Below, one piece after another: positions 17,659 to 26,353 of a stretch of 64,000 bases of DNA. The notes beneath the pieces were generated by a model. It saw only the letters and a list, made by a program, of their open reading frames with translations. It did no database searches and was not told the origin of the DNA. Each line of letters opens with the position of its first letter. Within the stretch, counting starts at the first letter, position 1. The translations under genes and the position numbers were made by a program. Source of the DNA: Timaviella obliquedivisa GSE-PSE-MK23-08B (GTDB taxonomy: Bacteria; Cyanobacteriota; Cyanobacteriia; Elainellales; Elainellaceae). The stretch is from assembly GCA_019358855.1 (NCBI GenBank), contig JAHHII010000008.1:124001-188000 (forward strand), given 5' to 3'.

Positions 17659-18003
17659 TTACGCAGCCACCAAGTCTAGATCTGGGAAGGGTTGGCTCTC
17701 CGACGAAATCTCAAACACGCGATCGAGCTGCGTCAATTCAAAAATGATGCGAACAGAAGCAGAAACTCCAAATAGCCCAAACTGCTTATTGAGATGCTGT
17801 GCCAAAGTTAGGGTAGATACCAATATCATTAACCCAGCGCTATCTAATGCCACGACCTGGCTCATATCGACCATTAGCGAAGAGTTCTCTTGAGCAGAAA
17901 TTATGTCTGCTAAATACTCCCCTATTTCGGCTGCATTCTCTGCATTAATGTTGCCCTGAAGCTTGACAATTTTCGTTTTGGAATGGGTAAGGACGTTTGA
18001 CAT
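17659..18003 (-). CDS. STAS domain protein (anti-sigma-factor-antagonist type)
   Basis: 114 residues from the ATG at 18003; the upstream in-frame start at 18012 adds only three residues. The single STAS domain contains VVALDSAGLMILVSTL, where the serine of DSAG is the usual phosphorylation site in SpoIIAA/RsbV-type antagonists. Such proteins bind anti-sigma factor kinases in partner-switching modules. No matching RsbW-like kinase or PP2C phosphatase gene is adjacent, so the partner must be elsewhere. Confidence 0.85.
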   Translation of the reverse strand: MSNVLTHSKTKIVKLQGNINAENAAEIGEYLADIISAQENSSLMVDMSQVVALDSAGLMILVSTLTLAQHLNKQFGLFGVSASVRIIFELTQLDRVFEISSESQPFPDLDLVAA

Positions 18004-18683
18004 TATTAGCATGGTTTGGCTCTGATATGAAGGGGCAACGAGAAGTCAGGAACGATTTTCGAGACTGTAGATGAATGTAAATGAACATAACCTTGCAACT
18101 TTAGAAGAGACCAGAAAAACAAAGTCACTTTGCACAATCTTCACCAACCAAATTCCTACAATTGAAGTGTTGAGCAAGTGTTTCTGTGATCCAGTATTTA
18201 ACGATACATTTCTCTTCTGTTGTCGTCAGTTTGCACTGGGTCTAGATATTTAATGCAATACGTTGGCTAAAAAGATAGATCAGGAAAACTTAGGTTAGTT
18301 ACGATGTAAGCTTGAAAACAATTACTTTTATACAGCAACAGTAACGTCACCAATCAAGATAAAAAGTATAAAGACATACGGGCGCTCAAAATCTATCTAT
18401 GCCTAAAGATACTTGTGTGCCAAACTGCTCTGAAGCAAATTGATTTAGAGCGTCAGAATATTTGCGATCGCACTAAGCTAAGAATTTTTAGAGTATCCCC
18501 CAAGTACGACTGCTTGAGTTGAAAGCTACAACTTAAAGTCCTAAGCAAATAACTACCTTAGTTGCAAGCCCAGTGATCGGCATCATTCAAAAGAAGTGTC
18601 TTCGATCATACCGACTGACCTTTATCTAGTGGAAGATTTAGCCCAAAGAGAGTGTAGCTGACAGTATTGTGATGCCATTCATT
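18004..18683. other. intergenic region, about 680 bp, no supported gene
   Basis: A 60-codon frame at 18071-18253 has no recognisable features and is not called. The stretch is AT-rich relative to neighbours and contains one GCGATCGC octamer near 18465. It separates the divergent STAS gene and the 65-residue conserved protein and could hold both promoters or an unrecognised small RNA. Confidence 0.4.
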
Positions 18684-18878
18684 ATGAAAACTACTGACAT
18701 GATTCGGAAATTAGTTGCAAGAGCGCTGTCGATTAAACAGCTTACTCCCGATATTGAGAATGAAATTAACTACGAGTTGACTCGTTTAGGTTATATCTCA
18801 GATGTAGATTATGAGGCACTAGAACTACTGATGTTAGAACTGGATGCAGGACGAATTCAGCTAGTTTCTAACCTATAG
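18684..18878 (+). CDS. conserved hypothetical small protein, 64 aa
   Basis: The ATG at 18684 gives MKTTDMIRKLVARALSIKQL and continues with ...GYISDVDYEALELLMLELDAGRIQLV. In-frame starts at 18669 (GTG) and 18672 (ATG) add five or four residues. The protein is predicted to be helical with a basic N-terminus and an acidic C-terminus. It resembles small uncharacterised cyanobacterial proteins; no function is known. No membrane segment or cysteine is present. Confidence 0.65.
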   Translation: MKTTDMIRKLVARALSIKQLTPDIENEINYELTRLGYISDVDYEALELLMLELDAGRIQLVSNL

Positions 18879-18904
18879 CGCTGGATGATTTTAAAGAGTA
18901 TCAA

Positions 18905-19318
18905 TCATTTAGAAAATTGTTCTGAATGAGTTTGCCAAACTTGGTGAACAAAGTTTTGAAGCAGGGGTAAAGGAATCTCTTTGTTGTCCGTCAATTGTCC
19001 TGTGGGCAAGTCATTTTTGGGTGCATTAAGTTGAGCGATGACTGGAATAGCTTCTATGTCTAGGGCGATGCGGAACAAAGATATGGGTAAGAGTAGGTCT
19101 GAGCCGTGACGTAGATCATACAGAATGAAGGGCTTGTAGAAACTACTGTCTAGCGCGTCTGGGAATTGTATGAGTGCTAGTGGTCTTGCCCAACAAAGTT
19201 GCCGAGAACTGATAATCTGAATGGTTTCGGCATAGAGACGGGTTGCTTCATGCTGGAGGTAAATGATTTGTCCATCCTGAAATTCGGGTAGGGCGACAGT
19301 CAGTGAAGCTATGGTCAC
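18905..19318 (-). CDS. conserved hypothetical protein, 137 aa
   Basis: Soluble, no signal peptide. The N-terminal half, with YLQHEATRLYAETIQIISSRQLCWARPLALI, has the look of the uncharacterised cyanobacterial proteins that carry a beta-rich domain; no catalytic motif can be named. It converges on the 64-aa protein with a 26-base gap and its start region abuts the prolyl aminopeptidase gene on the other strand. Confidence 0.65.
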   Translation of the reverse strand: MTIASLTVALPEFQDGQIIYLQHEATRLYAETIQIISSRQLCWARPLALIQFPDALDSSFYKPFILYDLRHGSDLLLPISLFRIALDIEAIPVIAQLNAPKNDLPTGQLTDNKEIPLPLLQNFVHQVWQTHSEQFSK

Positions 19319-19367
19319 AGAGATTAAATCTAAGGGATGTAGAATACTCTATCCTTTTGAGCAGGTC

Positions 19368-20333
19368 ATGATGAAATGTGATTTGATGCTAGAACTTTAT
19401 CCTACGATCGCTCCTTACAATACCGGAACGCTAAAAGTTTCCGACCTTCACACCCTTTACTTTGAACAAGCCGGAAACCCCAATGGCAAGCCGCTTATTT
19501 TTCTCCATGGCGGTCCAGGTGGCGGTATTGATCCTATCTATCGGCAGTATTTTGATCCACAAAAATGGCGAATTGTTCTGTTTGACCAACGTGGGTGTGG
19601 GCGTAGTACTCCCCATGCTGAGCTAGAAGAGAATACGACGTGGGATTTGGTTAGCGATATTGAAAAGCTGCGTCTTTATTTGAACATTAACCAATGGGTT
19701 GTGTTTGGTGGCAGTTGGGGCAGCACACTGGCGCTGGCGTATAGCCAAACCCATCCTGAATCTTGCAAAGGTTTGATTCTACGAGGTATTTTCTTGCTCC
19801 GGCAAAAGGAGTTGCGCTGGTTTTATCAAGAAGGGACAAGCTATATTTTTCCAGAGGCTTGGGAGGGTTACTTAAAGCCTATTCCCATTGAAGAGCGAAC
19901 TGACTTGATTAGTGCTTATTATCAAAGGCTCACGAGTCTTGATCCGAGCATCCGGTTAGAAGCTGCAAAGGCTTGGTCTATTTGGGAGGCAAGCACCAGC
20001 AAGTTGTTACTCGACCCCAATTTGCAGCGAAAATTTGGCGAAAGTAACTTTGCCGACGCGTTTGCACGAATTGAGTGCCATTACTTTGTTAATAAGGGAT
20101 TTCTAGAGGCAGAAGATCAATTGTTGAAAGGGTGCGATCGCATTCGTCACATTCCTACTGTGATTGTTCAAGGTCGCTACGATGTGGTTTGTCCCATGGT
20201 TTCTGCCTGGGAATTGCATCAATCCTTTCCTGAAGCCGAGTTTATTGTTGTTCCTGATGCAGGACACTCCATGACCGAACCCGGAATTCGGAGTGCCCTG
20301 ATTGAAGCGGGCGATCGCTTTGCTACTCTTTAG
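19368..20333 (+). CDS. pip: prolyl aminopeptidase (proline iminopeptidase)
   Basis: About 321 residues, alpha/beta hydrolase fold, peptidase family S33. Visible motifs are the oxyanion HGGPGGG, the DQRGCGRS block, the nucleophile elbow GGSWGS, an acid in GRYDVVCP and the catalytic His in DAGHSM. It removes N-terminal proline from peptides in the cytoplasm. Family homology begins at MLELYPTIAPYN (ATG at 19386); the ATG at 19368 is equally possible. The longest in-frame start (19311) overlaps the divergent hypothetical gene and is unlikely. nadA converges 20 bases after the stop. Confidence 0.92.
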   Translation: MMKCDLMLELYPTIAPYNTGTLKVSDLHTLYFEQAGNPNGKPLIFLHGGPGGGIDPIYRQYFDPQKWRIVLFDQRGCGRSTPHAELEENTTWDLVSDIEKLRLYLNINQWVVFGGSWGSTLALAYSQTHPESCKGLILRGIFLLRQKELRWFYQEGTSYIFPEAWEGYLKPIPIEERTDLISAYYQRLTSLDPSIRLEAAKAWSIWEASTSKLLLDPNLQRKFGESNFADAFARIECHYFVNKGFLEAEDQLLKGCDRIRHIPTVIVQGRYDVVCPMVSAWELHQSFPEAEFIVVPDAGHSMTEPGIRSALIEAGDRFATL

Positions 20334-20353
20334 CCCGTCTTTTAGTACAGTTC

Positions 20354-21316
20354 TCAACTCATGGCTAACATCCGCTGAATCGGTTGCAGTGCTGCAACCT
20401 GAATCTCCTCTGGCAAAGTGATTTCAGGAGATCGGGTTTTCATTGCCCAGTAAAGCTTCTCTAATGTATTGAGCCGCATGTAAGGACATTCGTTGCAAGC
20501 GCAATTATTCAAAGGTGGTGCCGGAATAAAGAGCTTGTTGGGCGCTTGCTTCTGCATTTGGTGAATAATGCCTGGTTCGGTCGCAACAATGAAAGCCGAT
20601 CGCGGACTGCGTTGGCTGTAGTTCAGTAGCGCGGTAGTAGAGCCAATATAGCTGGCGTGGCGCAGGACAGGCGGTTCGCATTCAGGGTGGGCAATGATTT
20701 CAGCTTCGGGATGCTCGATCTGCAACTGAACTAGCTTCTTCTCTGAGAAAGTTTCATGCACAATGCAGCTTCCTTGCCAAAGCACCATGTCTCGCCCAGT
20801 TTGCTCCATAACGTAGCGCCCTAAGTTGCGATCGGGTGCAAAAATAATGGGCTGGTCGTTAGAAATTTGGCGAACAATATTAACCGCATTGGAACTGGTG
20901 CAAATAATATCGCTCATCGCCTTAATTTCGGCGGTGCAGTTGATGTAAGAAATGACAATATGATTGGGGTGAGCCGCCTTAAACTGGGCAAAGGCAGCGG
21001 GTGGGCAGCTATCGGCTAACGAGCAGCCTGCACTTAGGTCGGGCAGTAAAACAAGCTTATGGGGATTGAGAATTTTGGCGGTTTCTGCCATAAAGTGAAC
21101 CCCAGCAAACACAATAACATCGGCTTCGGTGCTTGCTGCTTGCTGAGAAAGTCCTAGGGAATCGCCGATATAATCAGCGATGTCTTGAATATCTGGATCT
21201 TGGTAATAGTGCGCTAGAACAACTGCGTTAAGCTCGCGCTTTAACTCGGCGATCGCTGCAAACAAATCAGTAGGTAAAGTAACAGAATTTTGGTGAGGTA
21301 GGGTGGTTGCAAACAC
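20354..21316 (-). CDS. nadA: quinolinate synthase NadA
   Basis: 320 residues. It condenses iminoaspartate with dihydroxyacetone phosphate to give quinolinate in NAD biosynthesis, using a [4Fe-4S] cluster. The family motifs [20 protein letters not shown] near the N-terminus, the cysteines in [11 protein letters not shown], and the C-terminal [18 protein letters not shown] are present. The N-terminal HYYQ and the [10 protein letters not shown] segment are typical. nadB and nadC are not in the window. It is likely monocistronic, since sfsA upstream is separated by 121 bases. Confidence 0.96.
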   Translation of the reverse strand: MFATTLPHQNSVTLPTDLFAAIAELKRELNAVVLAHYYQDPDIQDIADYIGDSLGLSQQAASTEADVIVFAGVHFMAETAKILNPHKLVLLPDLSAGCSLADSCPPAAFAQFKAAHPNHIVISYINCTAEIKAMSDIICTSSNAVNIVRQISNDQPIIFAPDRNLGRYVMEQTGRDMVLWQGSCIVHETFSEKKLVQLQIEHPEAEIIAHPECEPPVLRHASYIGSTTALLNYSQRSPRSAFIVATEPGIIHQMQKQAPNKLFIPAPPLNNCACNECPYMRLNTLEKLYWAMKTRSPEITLPEEIQVAALQPIQRMLAMS

Positions 21317-21437
21317 GTTTTTTGTGGAAGTTTGTGTGGATAGTCAGATCTTTACAACGACTAGCTAAGACTTTTGATTCTTTTATTATAGTTATTTTTA
21401 CTAAAAATGTTTCTAGGTAAACTGGTGAAGTTCCCAA

Positions 21438-22160
21438 CTAAAGCTTTAGTTCAGCTAAGCCTAGGTAACGCAGACCTGCAAGAGTTACATCAAAGCGACA
21501 AGGAAGAACTTCCAAACCCAGGGCGATCGCTGCTCGTAAAAGCTTGCCGTAAATTGGGTCGGCGCTATCTCCTGGAGAAAATTGAGTACAATCTCCTCGG
21601 TTAATTAAGTAGAGCATTGCCGATCGCGATCGGGGGAGCAGTGCCATCAGTTCCCGCAAGTGCTTTTGTCCTCGCGTGGTCACGCAATCAGGAAACAATG
21701 CCAGATGACCATCCGTCCAGGTTGTATTTTTGACTTCTACGTAAAGCGATCGCCCATCCTCTCCAGTCAGTAGAAAGTCTATCCGGCTCTTTCTATCAAT
21801 TCCGTAAGGAACTTCCCCTTGAATTTGTTGATACTCTCCTAACTCTGGAAACAGGCGTGCTTCTAAAGCTGCTTTGATCACCCGATTCGGCAATGCTGTA
21901 TTCACCCCCACCCAAGTTGGCTGTAAATCATTCACCTCAATTAATTCCCAGGTGTAAGGCAACTTGCGAGTGAGGCTGCTGCTCAGGGAAACTTGAACTC
22001 GGCTGCCAGGAATACAAATTCCGGTCATAGGACCTGTGTTGGGACAGTGAGCCGTAATTGTTTCTCCAGAATCCAACTCAATATCTGCGAAGAATCGCTT
22101 GTAGCGTTGGATCAAGATGCCAGAATAGAGGGGAGGGTAAGGATAAATCCAGTCAGACAT
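21438..22160 (-). CDS. sfsA: SfsA family DNA/RNA nuclease-like protein
   Basis: 240 residues, full length for SfsA. Recognisable blocks are RYKRFFADIELDSGE, HCPNTGPMTGICIPG and the PD-(D/E)XK-like RIDFLLTGEDG...YVEVKNTTW followed by FPDCVTTRGQKHLREL. It was named for sugar fermentation stimulation in E. coli and contains a nuclease-like fold; the physiological role is not settled. It lies 10 bases downstream of the sugar ABC permease gene on the same strand and may be cotranscribed with it. Confidence 0.93.
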   Translation of the reverse strand: MSDWIYPYPPLYSGILIQRYKRFFADIELDSGETITAHCPNTGPMTGICIPGSRVQVSLSSSLTRKLPYTWELIEVNDLQPTWVGVNTALPNRVIKAALEARLFPELGEYQQIQGEVPYGIDRKSRIDFLLTGEDGRSLYVEVKNTTWTDGHLALFPDCVTTRGQKHLRELMALLPRSRSAMLYLINRGDCTQFSPGDSADPIYGKLLRAAIALGLEVLPCRFDVTLAGLRYLGLAELKL

Positions 22161-22170
22161 GGTACATAGG

Positions 22171-23067
22171 TTACAGAATGGTGGATGGCTGACGACTTAA
22201 GGCTAGGCGAACCGAAGAGAGGAGAAGAATAAGCAAAAACATGGCGAGTCCAATGGTACAGGCATAGCTGATTTCTAAATCTTGGAATGCTCGCTCGTAA
22301 ACGTAGTAGACCAATGTTTTAGAACTGCTCCGAGGTCCGCCCTGAGTCATGATGTAAACTTCTTCAAACACTTTGGTCGCTGAAATTGCTGAAATGACGG
22401 CTACTAGAAAAAGGTAGGGACGCATTAAAGGAACGGTGATGTCCCAGTGCTTGCGCCACCCATCAGAACCATCGATCGCTGCTGCCTCGTAGAGATCAGA
22501 CGGAATCGACTGTAGTCCAGCCAAATAAATCACCATGTAGTATCCCAGCCCTTTCCAAATGGTGACCACCATCACGCTAAACAGCGCAAACTTAGGACTA
22601 GTTAGCCAAGGTAACCCTTCTTTAGAAAGACGTAACCAGATCAATAGCTGATTAAACAAACCCGTCTCGGAGTACAACCATCTCCAAGCAATGCCTGCTA
22701 CCACCATCGAAATCACGACGGGCGTGTAATAAGCTGCCCGAAACCACTGAACCCCTGGAATACTGCGGTTAACCAGAATTGCTAACCCTAAGGGTGCAAT
22801 CACCAAAATGGGCACTACGCCAATCAGATAACCGATCGTATTACTCAAGGTTTTCCAGAAAACCTGATCTTTGAATAGCCGCCCAAAATTTTCTAGCCCA
22901 ATCCACTGGGGTGGCTGGGTGATGTCATACTCGTAGCGGGTAAAGCTGAGTAGAAAAGCTTGGATAGCCGGATAGAATACCGTTAGCCCTAGCACCAGTA
23001 GGGCAGGCAGCAGAAATAAGTACGGCGTTGACTGTTGACGGAGAGCATTCCAACGTTTCGACATCAT
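22171..23067 (-). CDS. sugar ABC transporter permease (MalF/UgpA type)
   Basis: 298 residues with about six membrane spans. The EAA loop that contacts the ATPase is clear: EAAAIDGSDGWRKHWDITVP. It belongs to the carbohydrate-uptake type 1 family. No partner permease, binding protein or ATPase lies nearby, so this is an orphan half of a transporter whose other parts must be encoded elsewhere. Two ATGs start it (23067 or 23064). Confidence 0.9.
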   Translation of the reverse strand: MMSKRWNALRQQSTPYLFLLPALLVLGLTVFYPAIQAFLLSFTRYEYDITQPPQWIGLENFGRLFKDQVFWKTLSNTIGYLIGVVPILVIAPLGLAILVNRSIPGVQWFRAAYYTPVVISMVVAGIAWRWLYSETGLFNQLLIWLRLSKEGLPWLTSPKFALFSVMVVTIWKGLGYYMVIYLAGLQSIPSDLYEAAAIDGSDGWRKHWDITVPLMRPYLFLVAVISAISATKVFEEVYIMTQGGPRSSSKTLVYYVYERAFQDLEISYACTIGLAMFLLILLLSSVRLALSRQPSTIL

Positions 23068-23212
23068 GTATTGACTGAATGCTTAACTGTCGAGGATGAC
23101 AGGGAAAGTCTATCTTAGAATGCGGTTCTGAACTTGCACAAATTTGATCCTCACCCCACAATGGGGGAACGTTTAACTGCCCAGCGCTCCGAGCGCAACG
23201 GAGAAGAGTGAC

Positions 23213-23308
23213 ATGGAACTTAGCGAATTATTCACGCTCATATTGATGCTTAGCCCTGGTTTGTTGCTGTCGGTGATCGTGATGGCAGTTTTTGCCGCAG
23301 GCGGTTAA
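23213..23308 (+). CDS. 31-residue predicted single-span membrane microprotein
   Basis: The frame MELSELFTLILMLSPGLLLS continues for 11 more residues to end AAGG. It has a short acidic N-terminus and one hydrophobic helix. A good RBS, GGAGA at 23200-23204, stands 8 bases before the ATG. Its size and architecture resemble the small single-span subunits of cyanobacterial photosynthetic complexes (Psb, Pet, Psa, Ndh small subunits), but I cannot match it to a named one. It is divergent from the ABC permease gene, 145 bases away. Confidence 0.55.
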   Translation: MELSELFTLILMLSPGLLLSVIVMAVFAAGG

Positions 23309-23750
23309 TTTCAACGATCGCGTTAGTTGAATGATGATGGGTGCAGACAAGGTTTCTGGTTTTAACTGGTTTTGAAAGGAGTGTAGAATCTAGGTTTGGC
23401 GCATTAAGCGCTAGTTTTAACCTGTGATTCTAAATTGATTAAGTGACTTCCCTTCCTTGTTGTTTTATCCAGTCGTGTATTATCCAGTCGTGTATATGTC
23501 TCACCCTCTCAAATACAACATCACCCCCCTTGAAAGGGGAGTTCTCTTAAGCATTTGGGAGCCTGCCCCTAAAAACGAAGTTAGAGTCAGACCCTTTTTG
23601 TTCATGGTAAAGTGCCGACTGGTGTCGGAGGTTGATGCTAAAAGGCTTTTGGCGCACTATCTCAGCGCTTACCCAGCCAAGAGCCAGGCTTTAGAAATAC
23701 AATGAGTTTTATCTAGAATTGCTATTCGGTAGAGCAGGGCGTGCAAACTT
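23309..23750. other. intergenic region, 442 bp, with short repeats
   Basis: An 82-codon frame at 23457-23705 exists, but its composition is poor and it begins inside a tandem repeat, so it is not called. The stretch contains the 15-bp tandem duplication listed below and a CCCCCCTTGAAAGGGG palindrome-like element near 23524-23539 of a kind scattered in cyanobacterial genomes. Confidence 0.4.
23466..23495 (+). repeat. exact tandem duplication of a 15-bp unit
   Basis: TATCCAGTCGTGTAT occurs twice head to tail at 23466-23480 and 23481-23495 with no mismatch. Confidence 0.85.
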
Positions 23751-25307
23751 GTGATTGAGGTCGAAGTCCATCAACAACTCCGTGCTTTTCTGCGAGAGCA
23801 GGGTGAGCCTTATTGGCACCATCACCTAACGATGGCGCGGTTGATTGCGCGGGCATTGCGCATCGGGCGGAGTGCCTTAATTCAGGCGGGTGCTCCCTCT
23901 GGCTATCACGGGCGCTATCGTCTGAGCTACCTCATGCCGCTGCTAATTTGGCAGGAGCCTGTGGTTCTAGTAGCAACGGAGGTAGTGCAGCAACGATTAT
24001 TAATGGTAGAGCTTCCTCGGTTGCGGCAATGGATTCAGACTCATAAGGCGATTCTGACAGGCGATCGCTTCCCTACCAATGATTTTCAAGGATTGCTCCT
24101 CACGACTCCTCAAGCTTGGTTGAGCGATCGCCTCCACAATGAGGGGCGCTTCCCAGGTGGCATTCCTACTATTATTGATGGCGTAGATGATCTAGAAACT
24201 TGGACTCGACAGCAACTCACCACTCAACTGCACCCCCAAGATTGGGACGCTCTGATGATGGCGTGCCCGGAACAAATAGAGCTAATTCGAGATACTCGAG
24301 TGCAGCTAACGCGCTCCATCTTTCAACATCCGATTAATCCTTACGATCGCTACCTGGTTGATCTCCAAGAGCAAGAAATTTTAGCCGGACTCTATCAATC
24401 GCTTCAAAAGAGCCATTCGGCTCAAGCAGAATCAAGTTACTTACCTCGTGCCTGGCAGAAGTTTGGGCACGCTCTCTGGACGGGCGAACAAATGCTTTGG
24501 GCAGCTTTAGTCAGACATCAGGGGCAATTCCTGCTCTACGCTAGTCCTGTTGAAGTAGGCTCCCACCTCCAGCCGATTTGGTCACAGCAGCCCATAGTAT
24601 TGATTGGTGGCACACTAGATCCTGAAACCGAGGCAAAGACTTATCGGCAGCAGATGGGCTTAGGCGATTTAACCTGCCTGAAGTTTTCGGTCGATCGCCA
24701 AAATGAACTCATTCAACTCTATGTGCCCGATCGATTGCCTATGCCCAATACGCCCCAATTTCAGCCCGTGCTGATGCAAGAAATTCGGGCATTGTTAGGA
24801 GCAACTAACACCGTTAACCAAGGTTTGACGGTTGTATTGGTCGAAGATGTGCCCTTAAAAGCGCAGGTGGGATCAATGCTGGCAGCCGAATATGGCTCAC
24901 GAGTGCAAGTCGAAAAAACCTGCTTAGATGACCATGGTGTCTTAATTACGGGCTGGGGCTTTTGGCGGCAGTATCAGGCAGTCTTACCCGCCCCCAACTT
25001 GCTGATCATTACAACGCTGCCAATTCCGTCGTTAGAAGATCCTTTAGTGGCAGGACGAGTCGCGCATTACAAACAGATGCATCAGGACTGGTTCCGACTC
25101 TATTTGCTGCCCGAAACTTTGAGCGAACTGCAACGGGCGATCGCTCCCATTCGAGAAACCCAAGGCGTTGTGGCACTGCTAGATAACCGCGTCAATCACC
25201 GCAGCTACGGACAGCAAGTACTGGCTGCCCTCAGCCCATCAGCCCGAATTAATTATATTGATGCTAGCTTGTTCAGCCATCCTGAAGAGTTGAAGATACG
25301 AGACTGA
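23751..25307 (+). CDS. DinG-like helicase-fold protein with degenerate ATPase motifs
   Basis: 518 residues, GTG start. The layout follows DinG/XPD-type helicases, yet each catalytic motif is altered. Walker A, normally GTGTGKS/T, reads QAGAPSGYHGRYRLSYLMPLL with no lysine. The DEAH box position reads IIDGVDDLE. Motif VI, normally QGxGRxIR, reads LQRAIAPIRETQGVVALLDN, and is followed by RVNHRSYGQQVLAAL, which matches the DinG RxxxxxYG ending. The four iron-sulfur cysteines are absent. The frame is intact, so this is a full-length protein rather than a decaying pseudogene. It may bind DNA without unwinding it. Alternative: a protein of unrelated function that kept only the fold. Confidence 0.65.
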   Translation: MIEVEVHQQLRAFLREQGEPYWHHHLTMARLIARALRIGRSALIQAGAPSGYHGRYRLSYLMPLLIWQEPVVLVATEVVQQRLLMVELPRLRQWIQTHKAILTGDRFPTNDFQGLLLTTPQAWLSDRLHNEGRFPGGIPTIIDGVDDLETWTRQQLTTQLHPQDWDALMMACPEQIELIRDTRVQLTRSIFQHPINPYDRYLVDLQEQEILAGLYQSLQKSHSAQAESSYLPRAWQKFGHALWTGEQMLWAALVRHQGQFLLYASPVEVGSHLQPIWSQQPIVLIGGTLDPETEAKTYRQQMGLGDLTCLKFSVDRQNELIQLYVPDRLPMPNTPQFQPVLMQEIRALLGATNTVNQGLTVVLVEDVPLKAQVGSMLAAEYGSRVQVEKTCLDDHGVLITGWGFWRQYQAVLPAPNLLIITTLPIPSLEDPLVAGRVAHYKQMHQDWFRLYLLPETLSELQRAIAPIRETQGVVALLDNRVNHRSYGQQVLAALSPSARINYIDASLFSHPEELKIRD

Positions 25308-25367
25308 AACCCAGGAGCATCCATCTCTTGATATCATCAACATAAAGAGCGACAAGGATGGACAGTC

Positions 25368-25580
25368 ATGGGTGATTCCAAACGCCGCAAGGAAACACTA
25401 GGAGATAAATATGGACAAGAGGAAAACGTATTGCCTTTTGTCCCCATTAAAAAAGGACAAGCTGCTCAATTCGTCAAGTGGAGTACGTTTGGTGCCTGGT
25501 TGGGCATAGGCGTGTTAGTTGCATACTGGGTCACAATTCGTCTTTTGGGTCCGGCTTTGGGATGGTGGCAGGTTAATTGA
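25368..25580 (+). CDS. DUF2839 family small membrane protein
   Basis: 70 residues. It begins MGDSKRRKETLGDKYGQEEN, the basic, charged N-terminus typical of DUF2839, and ends with a hydrophobic helix FGAWLGIGVLVAYWVTIRLL. The family is common in cyanobacteria and has no known function. It lies 60 bases after the helicase-like gene on the same strand. Confidence 0.8.
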   Translation: MGDSKRRKETLGDKYGQEENVLPFVPIKKGQAAQFVKWSTFGAWLGIGVLVAYWVTIRLLGPALGWWQVN

Positions 25581-25947
25581 GTAAATTTTAATGTGATCTT
25601 AAGAGTTTATTCTCTCTAGTCTCGACAAATTTGCCCCTAAGACGTTAGGTTGAAGGGGTCAACTACCCTGTCTACCCCAATCTTGCAGCGTTTTTCACAG
25701 AAGAGACTGTGGAATCCGTTCGAGTGTTGTTGTAGATACCTTTAAATCTTGAGGGGTTAGATACCCTGGTAGAGAATCAGTCAAACCTATAATTAAACTA
25801 ATTTAACTATAGATTAGGCATTGCTTCGGAGCAGCACTCTAAATCAATGCAAAGCGATTAAGGGTTCAGTCCTAGATGGCAAATGTTTAAGAAATACTTA
25901 AATAGATTTAGAATGATAGGGTTACGTGTGGTGAAAGGAGGACAGGT
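25581..25947. other. intergenic region, 367 bp, upstream of DUF1815
   Basis: No gene is seen. Two imperfect copies of GGGGTnAnnTACCCTG lie at 25655-25670 and 25753-25768 (13 of 16 bases identical). The second continues as TTAGATACCCTGGTAG, the same 16 bases as the highly conserved 790 loop of 16S rRNA; no other rRNA sequence surrounds it. A strong RBS AAAGGAGGACAGG precedes the DUF1815 ATG. Confidence 0.5.
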
Positions 25948-26328
25948 ATGTTTCTCAGACTTGCGGAGCAACACCGCCAATTTGTTCAAGATCTGGTGAT
26001 GAACCTTCAAGCTTTGGCAACTGTGCTAGAGCGTCGAGGCTATTTGGCTTCTTGCTACACCTGTGGCGGTCAAATGAACAGTGCTTCTTTTATGGTGAGC
26101 TTAGCGGAGAATCATCTCATTCGATTTCTTGTTTCTGACTACGGAATCACCTGGACAGAAATGCGAGATGATCGGGAATTGATGAAATTAGAGGGCGCTG
26201 AAGCAATCAGCCAGCTTCAGGAATTAGAGAACTTGGTGAAATATCAGGTTCAGCCTTCAAAGTGTCGCCCAGAGCTTACCAAAGTGGGAGCACGAGAAGA
26301 GTTGATTTCGGATCATGGATTGGTTTAG
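25948..26328 (+). CDS. DUF1815 family protein
   Basis: 126 residues. The first ~105 match the strongly conserved cyanobacterial DUF1815 family: MFLRLAEQHRQFVQDLVMNL, then ASCYTCGGQMNSASFMVSL and FLVSDYGITWTEMRDDRELM. The CYTCGGQ cysteine pair is a constant feature. The family has no known function. The RBS is close to consensus (AAAGGAGG), pointing to efficient translation. The C-terminal 20 residues are variable and look like a tail. dacB converges 25 bases downstream. Confidence 0.9.
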   Translation: MFLRLAEQHRQFVQDLVMNLQALATVLERRGYLASCYTCGGQMNSASFMVSLAENHLIRFLVSDYGITWTEMRDDRELMKLEGAEAISQLQELENLVKYQVQPSKCRPELTKVGAREELISDHGLV

Positions 26329-26353
26329 CTTCCTGGAAGGGCATCTTTCTGCT

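Noticed and set aside
18071-18253. 60-codon plus-strand frame
   Set aside because: No RBS and no similarity; cysteine- and phenylalanine-rich chance frame in AT-rich DNA.
23457-23705. 82-codon plus-strand frame
   Set aside because: It begins inside a 15-bp tandem duplication and has irregular composition; no family recognised.
25757-25772. 16S rRNA fragment
   Set aside because: Only 16 bases match; nothing around them resembles rRNA, so no rRNA gene or pseudogene is called. The match is kept as a low-interest finding.
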